NCBI RefSeq assembly: GCF_017357245.1
Contig: NZ_CP071612.1
Coordinates: 3,103,001-3,167,000, forward strand
Length of the DNA stretch: 64,000 nucleotides
Origin: Rhizobium bangladeshense
GTDB taxonomy: Bacteria; Pseudomonadota; Alphaproteobacteria; Rhizobiales; Rhizobiaceae
Direction: 5' to 3'
The position numbers and the translations under genes are program-made. How positions within the stretch are numbered: position 1 is the first letter of the stretch; each line of letters begins with the position of its first letter. The notes below the pieces were generated by a model. It was not told the origin of the DNA. It was given only the letters and a program-made list of their open reading frames with translations, and did not search any database. Positions 15,975-25,178 of this stretch are shown in pieces.

Positions 15975-16207
15975 GGCGTTTTTCTCCCTTCGCATAAGGT
16001 GAATTCAGCCCTTCGGGGCCTCGAAGATTGAGGTAGGGCTTCGCCACCCACGATGCAAGCGCTTTACGCGGGATAGCCTTGTTCAAAGCCGGTAACGGAG
16101 GGGCATTCACGAACAATGCACTTGACCGTCCGGGATCGCGGCGGCATGTTCCGCCGACCTCAATGGATGGGAAAACCTTGCCGACAGCAGCCAATCTCCT
16201 TGCCATC

Positions 16208-17026
16208 ATGCCTTTCCCTGACATCGATCCGATCGCTTTTTCGATCGGTCCGTTGGCGATTCACTGGTACGGCCTGGCTTACGTCGCCGGGATCTTGCTC
16301 GGCTGGGCCTATGCGCGCCGCATCGCTGCCAATGACAGTCTCTGGCCGGGCAATCGCTCGCTGATAACGAGGACGCAGCTCGACGATTTCATAGTCTGGG
16401 CAGCGCTCGGCGTCGTCCTCGGTGGCCGTCTCGGCTACATTTTCTTCTACGACCTGTCCGCCGTCCTGCGCGATCCCGTCCGTGCAGTCGAAATCTGGAA
16501 CGGCGGCATGTCCTTTCACGGTGGGCTGGCCGGCATGACGATCGCGATGATCATCTTTGCGCGCCGCAACGCCATTCCGATCTGGAGCCTGTTCGATATC
16601 GTCGCCGCCGTCGTTCCCTTCGGCCTGTTCTTCGGCCGCATCGCCAATTTCATCAATGGCGAGCTCTGGGGCCGGTTGACCGACGTCCCCTGGGCCGTGG
16701 TGTTCCCGACCGGCGGCCCCTTCGCCCGCCATCCGAGCCAGCTTTACGAGGCCGGCTTGGAGGGCATCGTTCTCCTTCTGGTGTTGGCATCCCTGGTCTA
16801 TGGCATGCGCGCGCTGAAAAGCCCGGGCTTCGTCTCCGGCGTCTTCGTCTGCGGCTATGCGCTGTCGCGCATCTTCGTCGAGTTCTTCCGCGAGCCGGAC
16901 GCCCAGCTCGGTTACCTCCTCGGCACGAACTGGCTGACCATGGGGATGGTTCTCTCCTCCCCGATGATCCTGCTCGGCCTCTGGGCGATCCTGCGGGCCC
17001 GGCGCCAGGCTGCACCGCAGCTCTGA
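16208..17026 (+). CDS. lgt: Prolipoprotein diacylglyceryl transferase
   Basis: 272 residues from ATG 16208 ([20 protein letters not shown]). Inner-membrane enzyme that transfers diacylglyceryl from phosphatidylglycerol to the lipobox Cys of prolipoproteins. Seven or so helices; family signatures [22 protein letters not shown] and [16 protein letters not shown] (the Lgt signature with the essential Arg/Asn/Glu) are intact. The start is uncertain: an ATG at 16163 would add 15 residues, and neither has a good ribosome-binding site. It leads a gene series with midA and pgeF. Confidence 0.93.
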   Translation: MPFPDIDPIAFSIGPLAIHWYGLAYVAGILLGWAYARRIAANDSLWPGNRSLITRTQLDDFIVWAALGVVLGGRLGYIFFYDLSAVLRDPVRAVEIWNGGMSFHGGLAGMTIAMIIFARRNAIPIWSLFDIVAAVVPFGLFFGRIANFINGELWGRLTDVPWAVVFPTGGPFARHPSQLYEAGLEGIVLLLVLASLVYGMRALKSPGFVSGVFVCGYALSRIFVEFFREPDAQLGYLLGTNWLTMGMVLSSPMILLGLWAILRARRQAAPQL

Positions 17027-17045
17027 CAATGGCAGGATGCGCGAC

Positions 17046-18146
17046 ATGACCACCGCTTTAGGCGAAAAGATCAAGGCGATCATCCAGGCCAACGGTCCGA
17101 TCAGCGTCACCGATTATTTCTCGCTCTGCCTCGCCGATCCCGAGCACGGCTATTACCGCACCCGCGAGCCCTTCGGCCGCTCCGGCGATTTCGTCACCGC
17201 GCCGGAAGTCAGCCAGATCTTCGGTGAAATGATCGGCGTCTTCGTCGTCCACGCCTGGCAGCGTCACGGCACGCCAGGCAGCGTACGCCTGGTCGAGATC
17301 GGGCCCGGCCGCGGCACGATGATGGCGGATATGCTGCGTGTCATCGCCCGCATCGCGCCGCCGCTTTTCGAAACGATGAGCGTTCATCTCGTCGAAACAA
17401 GCGAGCGCCTGCGCGACGTCCAAAGCCGGACACTCGAGTCCTACGGCGAAAAGATCGCCTGGCATCACGGCTTCGACGAGGTGCCGCCGGGTTTCACGCT
17501 GATAGCCGCCAACGAGTTGTTCGACGCTATCCCGATCCGCCAGTTCATCCGCACGCAAACGGGTTTCCGCGAGCGTATGGTCGGCCTCGACGCAGATGGC
17601 GAGCTGACCTTTGCCGCCGGTGTCGCCGGCCTCGATCCGGCCCTGCTGCCCGAACCGATGCAGAACCTGCCGCTCGGCACGCTCTTCGAGATCTCGCCCG
17701 CCCGTCAGGCCGTGATGTTGGCGATCTGCGAGCGGCTGCGCGCCTTCGGCGGCACGGCGCTGGTCATCGACTACGGCCATCTCGTCACCGGCTTCGGCGA
17801 TACGCTGCAAGCGGTGCGCATGCATGAATTCGACCCGCCGCTCGCCCATCCCGGCGAAGCCGACCTGACGAGCCATGTCGACTTCCAGCAGCTCGCCGAA
17901 ACGGCGCTGGCGGCCGGCCTGCATCTGAACGGCGCCCTGCATCAGGGCGACTTTCTGACCGGGCTCGGCATTCTCGAACGCGCCGCCACCCTCGAGCGTG
18001 ACCGCGAACCACAGACCCAGCAGGTCATCCAGTCGGCAGTCGACAGGCTTGCCGGCGCCGGTGAGGGTCGGATGGGCGAACTCTTCAAGGTAATGGCGGT
18101 ATCCCATCCAGCCGTCGACCTCATGCCCTTTCGCCCGGTGGATTGA
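17046..18146 (+). CDS. MidA/NDUFAF7-type SAM-dependent methyltransferase
   Basis: 366 residues. SAM-binding motif I is VRLVEIGPGRGTMMADMLR (about 80-98), and ANELFDAIPIRQF and LVIDYGHL are the other conserved blocks of the MidA family. In eukaryotes the homologue NDUFAF7 symmetrically dimethylates an arginine of the NDUFS2 subunit and is needed for complex I assembly; an equivalent role in bacteria is inferred. ATG 17046 has AGGA eight bases upstream; an ATG nine bases earlier is possible. It lies 19 bases after lgt, so co-transcription is likely. Confidence 0.92.
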   Translation: MTTALGEKIKAIIQANGPISVTDYFSLCLADPEHGYYRTREPFGRSGDFVTAPEVSQIFGEMIGVFVVHAWQRHGTPGSVRLVEIGPGRGTMMADMLRVIARIAPPLFETMSVHLVETSERLRDVQSRTLESYGEKIAWHHGFDEVPPGFTLIAANELFDAIPIRQFIRTQTGFRERMVGLDADGELTFAAGVAGLDPALLPEPMQNLPLGTLFEISPARQAVMLAICERLRAFGGTALVIDYGHLVTGFGDTLQAVRMHEFDPPLAHPGEADLTSHVDFQQLAETALAAGLHLNGALHQGDFLTGLGILERAATLERDREPQTQQVIQSAVDRLAGAGEGRMGELFKVMAVSHPAVDLMPFRPVD

Positions 18147-18257
18147 CAGGGCGCATGCGGCTGAGCCAACATCCGCGCGAAACAGGAACTTGAAACGCGT
18201 CGCTGATGCGATGCGCTCGGGACAAGAACAAACCTCTCGAAAAACCCGGAATCACAG

Positions 18258-19052
18258 ATGCAGGACGCGGCCTTTCCCGCACCGATCCAAAGCGCGCTAC
18301 TGAATGAAGCCGCCGGCGCCGCCATCCGCCACGGTTATTTCACCCGGGCCGGCGGTGTTTCCGAAGGGATCTATCGCGGTCTCAATGTCGGCCTCGGCTC
18401 CAGCGACGAGCGCGGAAACGTCATGGAAAACCGCCGCCGCGTCGCTGCCTGGTTCAATCTGCCGCTCGAGCGGTTGGCAACCGTTCATCAGGTGCATTCG
18501 CCCGACGTCGTGACGATCGGCGCTGATTACGACGGCGCCCGCCCCGACGCCGACGCGATGGTGACGGCGGTTCCCGGCATTGCGCTTGGCGTACTGGCCG
18601 CCGATTGCGGCCCAATCCTCTTTGCCGACCCCGAAAATCGGGTCATCGGCGCCGCCCATGCCGGCTGGAAGGGCGCGCTGACCGGCGTGCTTGAAAACAC
18701 CATTGCAGCCATGGAAGCCTTGGGGGCGGACCGTGCCGGCATACTGGCCTGCGTCGGCCCCTCGATCAGTCAGGCGAGTTACGAAGTCGGGCCGGAATTC
18801 GTCGATCGTTTCGTCGCCGAAAATCCGGATTACCAGCGCTTTTTCAAGCCCTCCGCAACGCCGGGCCGCGCCATGTTCGATCTGCCGGCGCTGACGATCG
18901 ACAGGCTGACCCGGGCTGGCGTGCAGGCCGAAAGCCTCGGCCTCTGCACCTATCCCGATAGCGAGCGCTTCTTTTCCTATCGCCGGACGACACATCGCGA
19001 CGAGCCGGACTACGGCCGGCAGATTTCAGCGATATCAATCAGGGAGACTTGA
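18258..19052 (+). CDS. pgeF: Peptidoglycan editing factor PgeF (YfiH/laccase-domain)
   Basis: 264 residues of the DUF152/YfiH family. The metal ligands are visible: His in TVHQVHSP (about 80), Cys in LAADCGPILF (about 120) and His in GAAHAGWKGALTG (about 137). PgeF in E. coli removes mis-incorporated amino acids from UDP-MurNAc intermediates; older annotation as polyphenol oxidase reflects a side activity. ATG 18258 follows a 111-base gap after midA, so it may have its own promoter. The M24 gene begins 5 bases after its stop. Confidence 0.9.
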   Translation: MQDAAFPAPIQSALLNEAAGAAIRHGYFTRAGGVSEGIYRGLNVGLGSSDERGNVMENRRRVAAWFNLPLERLATVHQVHSPDVVTIGADYDGARPDADAMVTAVPGIALGVLAADCGPILFADPENRVIGAAHAGWKGALTGVLENTIAAMEALGADRAGILACVGPSISQASYEVGPEFVDRFVAENPDYQRFFKPSATPGRAMFDLPALTIDRLTRAGVQAESLGLCTYPDSERFFSYRRTTHRDEPDYGRQISAISIRET

Positions 19053-19057
19053 GCAGA

Positions 19058-20209
19058 ATGGCACTGCACTTCGAAAAGGCCGAGTTCTCAAGCAGGCTTG
19101 CGCGCCTCACCGAGAAGATGAAGGAAGAAAAGCTCGACGCCTTGCTGCTCTTCGCCCAGGAAAGCATGTATTGGCTGACCGGCTATGACACCTTCGGCTA
19201 CTGCTTTTTCCAGACGCTGATCGTCAAGAGCGACGGCACCATGGCGCTGATCACGCGCTCGGCCGATCTTCGCCAGGCTAAACACACGTCAATCCTTGAG
19301 GATATCCACATCTGGGTCGACAGGGTCAATGCTGATCCGACGCTCGACCTGAAGAACCTCCTGGTCGAGATGGATCTGCTCGGCGCGCGCATCGGCGTCG
19401 AATATGATACGCATGGCATGACCGGCCGCGTCGCCCGCTTGCTCGACGCGCAGTTGACCACCTTCGGCCAGATCGTCGACGCCTCCTATCTCGTCAGTCG
19501 TCTTCGTCTCATCAAGAGCCAGACCGAGGTCGCCTATGTGGAGCGAGCTGCCGCTCTCGCCGACGACGCGCTCGACGCTGCAATCCGGCTGACGAAACCG
19601 GGCGCCGATGAGGCCGACATCCTGGCGGCCATGCAGGGTGCGATCTTTTCCGGCGGTGGCGATTATCCCGCCAACGAGTTCATCATCGGCTCCGCGGCCG
19701 ACGCCCTGCTCTGCCGCTACAAGGCCGGCCGCCGCAAGCTCGACGCCAAGGACCAGCTGACGCTTGAATGGGCCGGCACTTACGCCCATTACCATGCTGC
19801 CATGATGCGTACGATCGTCATCGGCGAGCCGATGCAACGTCATCGTGAGCTTTACAATGCCTGCCGCGAAACCATCGAGGCTATCGAGACCGTGCTGAAG
19901 CCCGGCCACACCTTCGGCGACGTCTTCGACATGCATGCCAGGATCATGGACGAACGAGGCCTCGCCCGCCACCGGCTGAACGCCTGCGGTTATTCGCTGG
20001 GCGCCCGCTTCTCGCCCTCCTGGATGGAGCACCAGATGTTCCATGTCGGCAATCCGCAGCCTATCGAGCCGAACATGTCACTCTTCGTGCACATGATCAT
20101 TGCGGACTCCGATACGGGCACGGCGATGACGCTCGGACAGACCTATCTGACGACGGCGGATGCGCCGCGCACACTTTCCCGTCATTCGCTCGATTTCATC
20201 GGCCTTTGA
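19058..20209 (+). CDS. M24-fold (pita-bread) protein, probably non-metallic
   Basis: 383 residues: an N-terminal creatinase domain (FSSRLARLTEKMKEEKLDAL, YWLTGYDTFGY) and a C-terminal pita-bread domain from about residue 165. The peptidase metal ligands (two Asp, one His, two Glu) appear to be replaced: LEWAGTYAHYHAAMMRT lies where D-x-G...D would be, GYSLGARF where GHGIG would be, and SLFVHMII where an E-x-P block is expected. The protein therefore resembles creatinase and the ectoine hydrolase DoeA, which hydrolyse C-N bonds without a bound metal, more than an aminopeptidase. ATG 19058 has AGGGAG 11 bases before it. Substrate unknown. Confidence 0.83.
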   Translation: MALHFEKAEFSSRLARLTEKMKEEKLDALLLFAQESMYWLTGYDTFGYCFFQTLIVKSDGTMALITRSADLRQAKHTSILEDIHIWVDRVNADPTLDLKNLLVEMDLLGARIGVEYDTHGMTGRVARLLDAQLTTFGQIVDASYLVSRLRLIKSQTEVAYVERAAALADDALDAAIRLTKPGADEADILAAMQGAIFSGGGDYPANEFIIGSAADALLCRYKAGRRKLDAKDQLTLEWAGTYAHYHAAMMRTIVIGEPMQRHRELYNACRETIEAIETVLKPGHTFGDVFDMHARIMDERGLARHRLNACGYSLGARFSPSWMEHQMFHVGNPQPIEPNMSLFVHMIIADSDTGTAMTLGQTYLTTADAPRTLSRHSLDFIGL

Positions 20210-20310
20210 AGACCGAATTGAAGGGTGAGAATCCGGAATTGACAGAGGATCGTCCCCGCCCGCATAACTTCGGGCGGGCTGATGCGATTGTGGGAAGGAC
20301 GGATCACGGG

Positions 20311-21132
20311 ATGACGCGAGCTGCGACTGTGCCCACGCTCCTGTTCGTCATGGCTCTCCTGACCGCCTGCAACACAACCGAAGCGCTGACGCCGCAAGTC
20401 GGCATCGGCGATTCCTCCGGAACCGCACCGTCAAGCCCGGTCACGCAGGGCGAGGCGGAACGTTTGGCGGGCGCCCGCCAACCGGTTTTCGCCGGAAGCG
20501 CCCAGCCGAGTGGTTATCATCCAGCCTATGATCAATCGCAGAGGACCTATCGGCCCGGCAGCGGCGCACCACCGACAACGATGCAAGAGCAGGCAGACGC
20601 CCTCTCCAGAAACGGCTCTTCGCCTGCCGCCTCCGCCCCGATCGAGGGACAGGCGCTGCCGCCGGCTGCCGCCGGCGCCGGGTCTCTGGCACAGTCCGGC
20701 CAGCGACTTGACACTCAGCAGCCGCAGCAGACCGCCGCCCTCAACCCCGGCGCCTCCTCCGCCCGCGGCAATACGGTGCGCTTCCTGCCGATCATCGGCG
20801 CGCCTGTGCAGGCCGTGACTCCGCTCTCGCGCCAGCTCGGCGCCGAGGCGCGCTCACACGGCCTCTCCATCAAGAGCTCGAACGATACGAGCAGCGACTA
20901 CATCCTCAAAGGTTATCTCTCCGCCTTCAGCGACGACGGCAAGGTCACCGTGATCTATGTCTGGGACATTCTCGACAGCGGCGGTGCCCGCCTGCATCGC
21001 ATACAAGGGCAGGAAAGCGTACCGACGGCGGCGGCCGACCCTTGGGCCGGCGTTCCGGCTTCGGTGATGCAGCAGATCGCTTCGAAAACCATCGCGGAAT
21101 TCACCTCTTGGCGGCAGACTCAGGGCGGTTAG
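20311..21132 (+). CDS. Lipoprotein of unknown function
   Basis: 273 residues. The start ATG 20311 gives a lipoprotein signal peptide, TLLFVMALLTAC, with the lipidated Cys at about residue 20. A disordered Ser/Pro/Gln/Ala-rich linker follows (to about 175), then a compact C-terminal domain: GNTVRFLPIIGAPVQAVTPL, KSSNDTSSDYILKGYLSAFS, VTVIYVWDILDSGGARLHRI and MQQIASKTIAEFTSW. That end resembles outer-membrane-associated LpoB/CsgG-like folds only vaguely. It is preceded by a 101-base gap after the M24 gene. Lgt, encoded upstream, would modify it. Confidence 0.82.
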   Translation: MTRAATVPTLLFVMALLTACNTTEALTPQVGIGDSSGTAPSSPVTQGEAERLAGARQPVFAGSAQPSGYHPAYDQSQRTYRPGSGAPPTTMQEQADALSRNGSSPAASAPIEGQALPPAAAGAGSLAQSGQRLDTQQPQQTAALNPGASSARGNTVRFLPIIGAPVQAVTPLSRQLGAEARSHGLSIKSSNDTSSDYILKGYLSAFSDDGKVTVIYVWDILDSGGARLHRIQGQESVPTAAADPWAGVPASVMQQIASKTIAEFTSWRQTQGG

Positions 21133-21237
21133 TCACAAACTTTTTGCAATTATGAAAGTCTGTGGCGCCTTTGCCCTTGCATTCACGGGGAAGCTGACTA
21201 AAAAGCGCGGCTATCAGCGCATAACAGGCGGACCAAC

Positions 21238-22170
21238 ATGAAGGTTTTCGCAGGCAATTCGAACCGGCAACTGGCCGAAGCGATCTGCAACTATCTCAAC
21301 GTTCCCTTGGGGAGAGCCAGTGTCCGAAGGTTTGCCGATCAGGAAATCTTCGTCGAAATCCAGGAAAATGTGCGCGGTGAGGACGTTTTCCTCGTACAGC
21401 CTACGTCCTATCCTGCCAATGACCATCTGATGGAACTGCTGATCATGATCGACGCAATGCGTCGTTCATCGGCCCGGCGCATCACCGCTGTGCTTCCTTA
21501 TTTCGGTTATGCCCGTCAGGATCGCCGCGCTTCCGGCCGCACGCCGATCTCGGCCAAGCTGGTTGCCAATCTCATCACCGAAGCCGGGGCCGACCGCGTC
21601 ATGACGCTCGATCTCCACGCAGGTCAGATCCAGGGCTTCTTCGATATTCCCACGGATAACCTCTTCGCCTTGCCCGTGCTGACACGCGATATCAAGAGCC
21701 ACTACGACCTCAGCAACGTCATGGTCGTCTCACCCGATGTCGGCGGCGTCGTGCGTGCCCGCGCGCTCGCCAAACGCCTGGACTGTCTGCTCGCCATCGT
21801 GGACAAGCGTCGCGATCGGCCTGGTGAATCCGAAGTCATGAACATTATCGGCGACATTACAGGCAAGGACTGTCTGCTGATCGACGACATAGTCGATTCC
21901 GGCGGCACGCTCTGCAACGCCGCCGATGCGATGCTGGCCAAGGGTGCATCGAGCGTCACCGCCTATATCACCCACGGTGTTCTCTCCGGCGGCGCAGTCA
22001 CCCGTGTCACCTCCTCTAAACTGCGCGAGCTCGTGATCACGGATTCGATCCAGCCGACCACAGCGGTACTTTCTGCGCACAACATCCGCATCGTCACCAC
22101 GGCTCCGCTGATCGGCGAGGCGATCAGCCGGACGAGCCAGGAAGAGTCCGTCTCCAGCCTCTTCGATTAA
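21238..22170 (+). CDS. prs: Ribose-phosphate pyrophosphokinase
   Basis: 310 residues. Makes PRPP from ribose 5-phosphate and ATP for purine, pyrimidine, His, Trp and NAD synthesis. Conserved segments: [44 protein letters not shown], the flexible KRR loop and the PRPP site [13 protein letters not shown] (about 214-226). Full length. ATG 21238 is preceded by AGGCGGACC. A perfect hairpin terminator follows immediately, so it ends this transcript. Confidence 0.97.
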   Translation: MKVFAGNSNRQLAEAICNYLNVPLGRASVRRFADQEIFVEIQENVRGEDVFLVQPTSYPANDHLMELLIMIDAMRRSSARRITAVLPYFGYARQDRRASGRTPISAKLVANLITEAGADRVMTLDLHAGQIQGFFDIPTDNLFALPVLTRDIKSHYDLSNVMVVSPDVGGVVRARALAKRLDCLLAIVDKRRDRPGESEVMNIIGDITGKDCLLIDDIVDSGGTLCNAADAMLAKGASSVTAYITHGVLSGGAVTRVTSSKLRELVITDSIQPTTAVLSAHNIRIVTTAPLIGEAISRTSQEESVSSLFD

Positions 22171-22200
22171 AAAGAGCCGGCATTCGATCGGCTCTTTCAA
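22171..22200 (+). terminator. Terminator after prs
   Basis: Perfect 9-bp stem AAAGAGCCG (22171-22179) / CGGCTCTTT (22189-22197), starting at the base after the prs stop codon; only a short T-run follows. Confidence 0.75.
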
Positions 22201-22333
22201 TTACCGCATGAGATGAACCCGGCGAAGGCGCATGAATGGCTGACCCTCAATTGGTCGCCAGCCGCGCTCCTGGAGCCGGATTAAGCCGCTGTGCCGAACA
22301 CGGGTCTCGCTGACGCCGGGTGACGTCAGACGC

Positions 22334-22357
22334 AAAAAGGCCGGCAAAAGGCCGGCC
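22334..22357 (-). terminator. Terminator of the periplasmic-protein gene
   Basis: Read on the minus strand: GGCCGGC / GCCGGCC 7-bp stem (22351-22357 and 22339-22345) with a 5-base loop, followed by TTTTTGCG. It lies about 30 bases after the minus-strand stop at 22388. Confidence 0.8.
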
Positions 22358-22387
22358 TCCTACATTTCTGTTTCCAGTTAAAACTGC

Positions 22388-23932
22388 TCAGGGCTGCTGC
22401 GGCGGCGCAGGTTCCGCGTCCTGACCTTGATCCGATTCCTGCTCCTGGTCCGGCTCTAGCCCCTGATCCTGATCCGGACCGTCCGGTCCCTTGATCTGCT
22501 GGCCATTGACCGCCACGGAACCATCGCGGCTGATGCTGATGTCCCAGCGCGAACGGCCGTCGGAATCGGTCTTGGCGAAGCCCTTCACCATCATGATGCC
22601 GAAGGAGACCTGGTTGAGATCGGGGTCCGTCTTGGCGAGTTCCTGGACAGCCGCGATCGTCTTGTCGAGATCGCGGGCAAGAATTGTCGCCTCCATCGAG
22701 TAGTCTTTCTCGGTGTCGACCCGGCCTTCGATCTTGCCCGTCATGTCAACGTCGTAAACTGCGGACTTGGCGCTGATCCTGGGGAACTCGACAGCGAGCC
22801 GCCCGTCGCGGAACAGCTTCTTCGCCATTTCCTCGCCGGTCTTCTCGGGCGCCTCATCGTTGAAATCCACCGCCATGAGGGCATCGCCGAATTTTGCGAA
22901 ATCCAGGTTCGGAAGAGCAAGCTGGAAATCGAAATTGGTCGGCATGAAGGTCGCATAATTTGCCGGCATCAGCGGCGTGTCGAGGCTGATCTCCTGCGCA
23001 TTCATTCCGAAACCGAAACGCATAGCGTCACTGGGGCCGTCGAGCGCCAGGTTATAGGCAAATGCCTTGGCTCCGCCCTTGCCCATCTCGTTGCTGATCG
23101 TGAGATCGTTAACCGCAATCGTCTCGCTGAACAAGGTCAGAAGCGGGAACGCTTCCTTCACTATTCCTTTTATCTCGACGCTATTTTCCGCGCTCAATTC
23201 CTTCTCATCAAGATGGTCGAGCACGAACAAGACCATCTCGCGAATCTGCTTTGCCGGCAGGCCGTTCACCTTGGCGTCGACGATGATCGAGCCGGCACGA
23301 ATTTCGATGGGTGGCATCTGGAGGCCGGAAACCTGTTCGAAGAAACCAGACATCGAGGCGCTGCCGACAAAATCGATACGCGCACTGCCGCCTGCGCTAT
23401 CGGTCGAGCTCAGCTTCTGGTCCATGCTGGCGATGGTGGCATGAACCTCCTCGGTTTCGGACTTGCTGGCGATCTTTATGTCCTTGGCCGCGAAGGTGCC
23501 GGAGCGCAAATAGCTGATCGCCGGGTCGAAAACGCCGCTATAGACAATCGAGGCGATGGAATAGGTGAAATCCGTCGGCTTCTGATCCGGGCCTTTAAAA
23601 TGGCCGGAGACGTTGAAGTTGTCATCACCCTCGATGTTCCAGAGCCCGTTGTCGAGCGGCGTGGCGAATGTCGAGAACGGGGTCAGCCCATTGATCGTGA
23701 AGGTCGCAGGGTCAGCTTTGGCTAGCAGCTTCGCCAGATCGTAGATGATCTCATAGCGCGTGCCTGCCGGATTGACAGCGATGAAGCCGCTCTTCGCCAG
23801 ATCATCGGGAAGCAGCTTCGTCAAAGTGTCCCTGACCGCATTGGCTCCGTCCTGATTGATTTCCACCGCCTCTGCCGTGGTAAAAAGGCAAAGGGCGAGC
23901 AGGCTCGTTGCCGTGACAAATTTTAGACGCAT
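22388..23932 (-). CDS. Large periplasmic protein of unknown function
   Basis: 514 residues. Signal peptide RLKFVTATSLLALCLFTTAEA, then a long beta-rich body with no recognised enzyme motif; repeated blocks such as GLWNIEGDDNFNVSGHFKG and KAFAYNLALDGPSDAMRFGF look like a repetitive lipid-transfer-like or autotransporter-like scaffold. The C-terminal 45 residues are low-complexity Gln/Asp/Glu/Pro (DQDQGLEPDQEQESDQGQ). Some features fit the DUF2125 group of alphaproteobacterial envelope proteins, but that is unproven. The start at 23932 gives the signal peptide. Stands alone with its own terminator. Confidence 0.8.
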   Translation of the reverse strand: MRLKFVTATSLLALCLFTTAEAVEINQDGANAVRDTLTKLLPDDLAKSGFIAVNPAGTRYEIIYDLAKLLAKADPATFTINGLTPFSTFATPLDNGLWNIEGDDNFNVSGHFKGPDQKPTDFTYSIASIVYSGVFDPAISYLRSGTFAAKDIKIASKSETEEVHATIASMDQKLSSTDSAGGSARIDFVGSASMSGFFEQVSGLQMPPIEIRAGSIIVDAKVNGLPAKQIREMVLFVLDHLDEKELSAENSVEIKGIVKEAFPLLTLFSETIAVNDLTISNEMGKGGAKAFAYNLALDGPSDAMRFGFGMNAQEISLDTPLMPANYATFMPTNFDFQLALPNLDFAKFGDALMAVDFNDEAPEKTGEEMAKKLFRDGRLAVEFPRISAKSAVYDVDMTGKIEGRVDTEKDYSMEATILARDLDKTIAAVQELAKTDPDLNQVSFGIMMVKGFAKTDSDGRSRWDISISRDGSVAVNGQQIKGPDGPDQDQGLEPDQEQESDQGQDAEPAPPQQP

Positions 23933-24330
23933 AGTCTGGTTTCTCCTCAGCCGCTTTAAGGCGGCCATCCAAAGATGCGAAGCGCGCCGATGTCAAGCCA
24001 AGTGGCGGCAGCTAATGGCAATTATGCTACCTGGACGGACGCGGTTTTGAAGTGATTTCATGAAGTTCGCCTCTTTGAGCCGAAATGCCGGCGCCCGCTG
24101 GTTACGCCTGCCGGGCTCATTTGAAGACTTGACGGTCGACGCCTGCAGGGGCGTGATCCGCACCGCAATCCGCAACTTGCGTTTCCGAGCGACTTATAAT
24201 ATAGGCCACCGGTCCGCGTAGACACCCTTGGAGGCAACGCGGATGAGGATGGGGAAACCCGCCTCCAGTTCGCTGGCATAAGGCATCTGGCCGCCGCCGA
24301 ACTCTCCAAATAACCTCGAAAGGAATAGCC
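23933..24330. promoter_or_regulatory. Divergent gap upstream of rplY
   Basis: 398 bases between two divergent genes. TATAAT at 24195-24200 is the best -10 box for rplY; no good -35 lies at the right distance. A 146-codon frame on the minus strand is not supported by a ribosome-binding site or domain. I see no RNA gene. Confidence 0.4.
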
Positions 24331-24945
24331 ATGAGCCAGGAAACTTACGAGCTCAAGGCCGAGGCGCGCGAACGGGTTGGTAAGGGGTCCGCCCGTGAAC
24401 TTCGCCGCAACGGTTTGATTCCCGCTGTCATCTATGGTGACAAGCAGGCCCCCATTGCCATCGCTCTCAACACCAATGAGGTGACGAAGCGCATTCACGC
24501 CGGTGGCTTCATGACCACCGTGGCGACCATCGAAGTCGACGGCAAGAAGTACAAGGTTCTACCGAAGGACTACCAGCTCGACCCCGTCCGCGATTTTACA
24601 CTGCATGTCGATTTCCTGCGCGTCTCCGGCAACACCCAGGTGAGCGTCGAAATCCCGGTTCACTTCATCAATGAAGCGAAGTCCCCGGGCCTCAAGGTCG
24701 GCGGCGTTTTGAACATCGTCCGCCATGAAGTTGAAGTTCACTGCCCGGCCGATGCGATCCCGGAATTCTTCAACATCGACCTCAGCGGCAAGAAGATCGG
24801 CGACAGCATCCATATTTCGGAAGTCACTCTGCCGAAGGGCGTGACCCCGGTCATCGACCGCGACTTCACGATCGCGACCATTGTCGCTCCTGCTGCCGGC
24901 GTCGACGAGAGCGCCGCGGAAGCTGAAGGCGAAACCGAAGCCTGA
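24331..24945 (+). CDS. rplY: 50S ribosomal protein bL25 (TL5/CTC form)
   Basis: 204 residues, the long form with a C-terminal CTC domain. N-terminal 5S-rRNA-binding part: [31 protein letters not shown]; later [20 protein letters not shown] and [20 protein letters not shown] belong to the CTC part. The tail ([17 protein letters not shown]) is acidic. It normally stands beside pth in Rhizobiales; here 3.4 kb separates them, with a large hairpin terminator directly after it. Confidence 0.96.
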   Translation: MSQETYELKAEARERVGKGSARELRRNGLIPAVIYGDKQAPIAIALNTNEVTKRIHAGGFMTTVATIEVDGKKYKVLPKDYQLDPVRDFTLHVDFLRVSGNTQVSVEIPVHFINEAKSPGLKVGGVLNIVRHEVEVHCPADAIPEFFNIDLSGKKIGDSIHISEVTLPKGVTPVIDRDFTIATIVAPAAGVDESAAEAEGETEA

Positions 24946-24972
24946 TAGCTTCGACAAATTTGTAAACATATG

Positions 24973-25050
24973 GCCCGCTTTCCCAGTGAACTGGCCCCGG
25001 AGCGTTAACACGCAACTTTCCGGGGTCAGTTCACAGGAAGGCGGGCTTTT
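24973..25050 (+). terminator. Very long hairpin terminator after rplY
   Basis: Arms of about 28 bases, 24973-25001 and 25019-25046, pair at nearly every position (two small internal bulges, two G-U pairs) around a 17-base loop, then TTTT at 25047-25050. It is far longer than a usual terminator and could be a mobile palindromic element, or a terminator that isolates rplY from the following inserted pair. Confidence 0.8.
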
Positions 25051-25178
25051 CATTGTCCGCCAAAGCTCCGTTTCAGCAACATTTAACATATTCGTGAAAG
25101 CATGTGCCGTCAGCTGCGAAGAAGCCGGCCCGAACGCGCGACAGCAAATATGGCCGGCCTGGGGGAGTAGACGGAACC

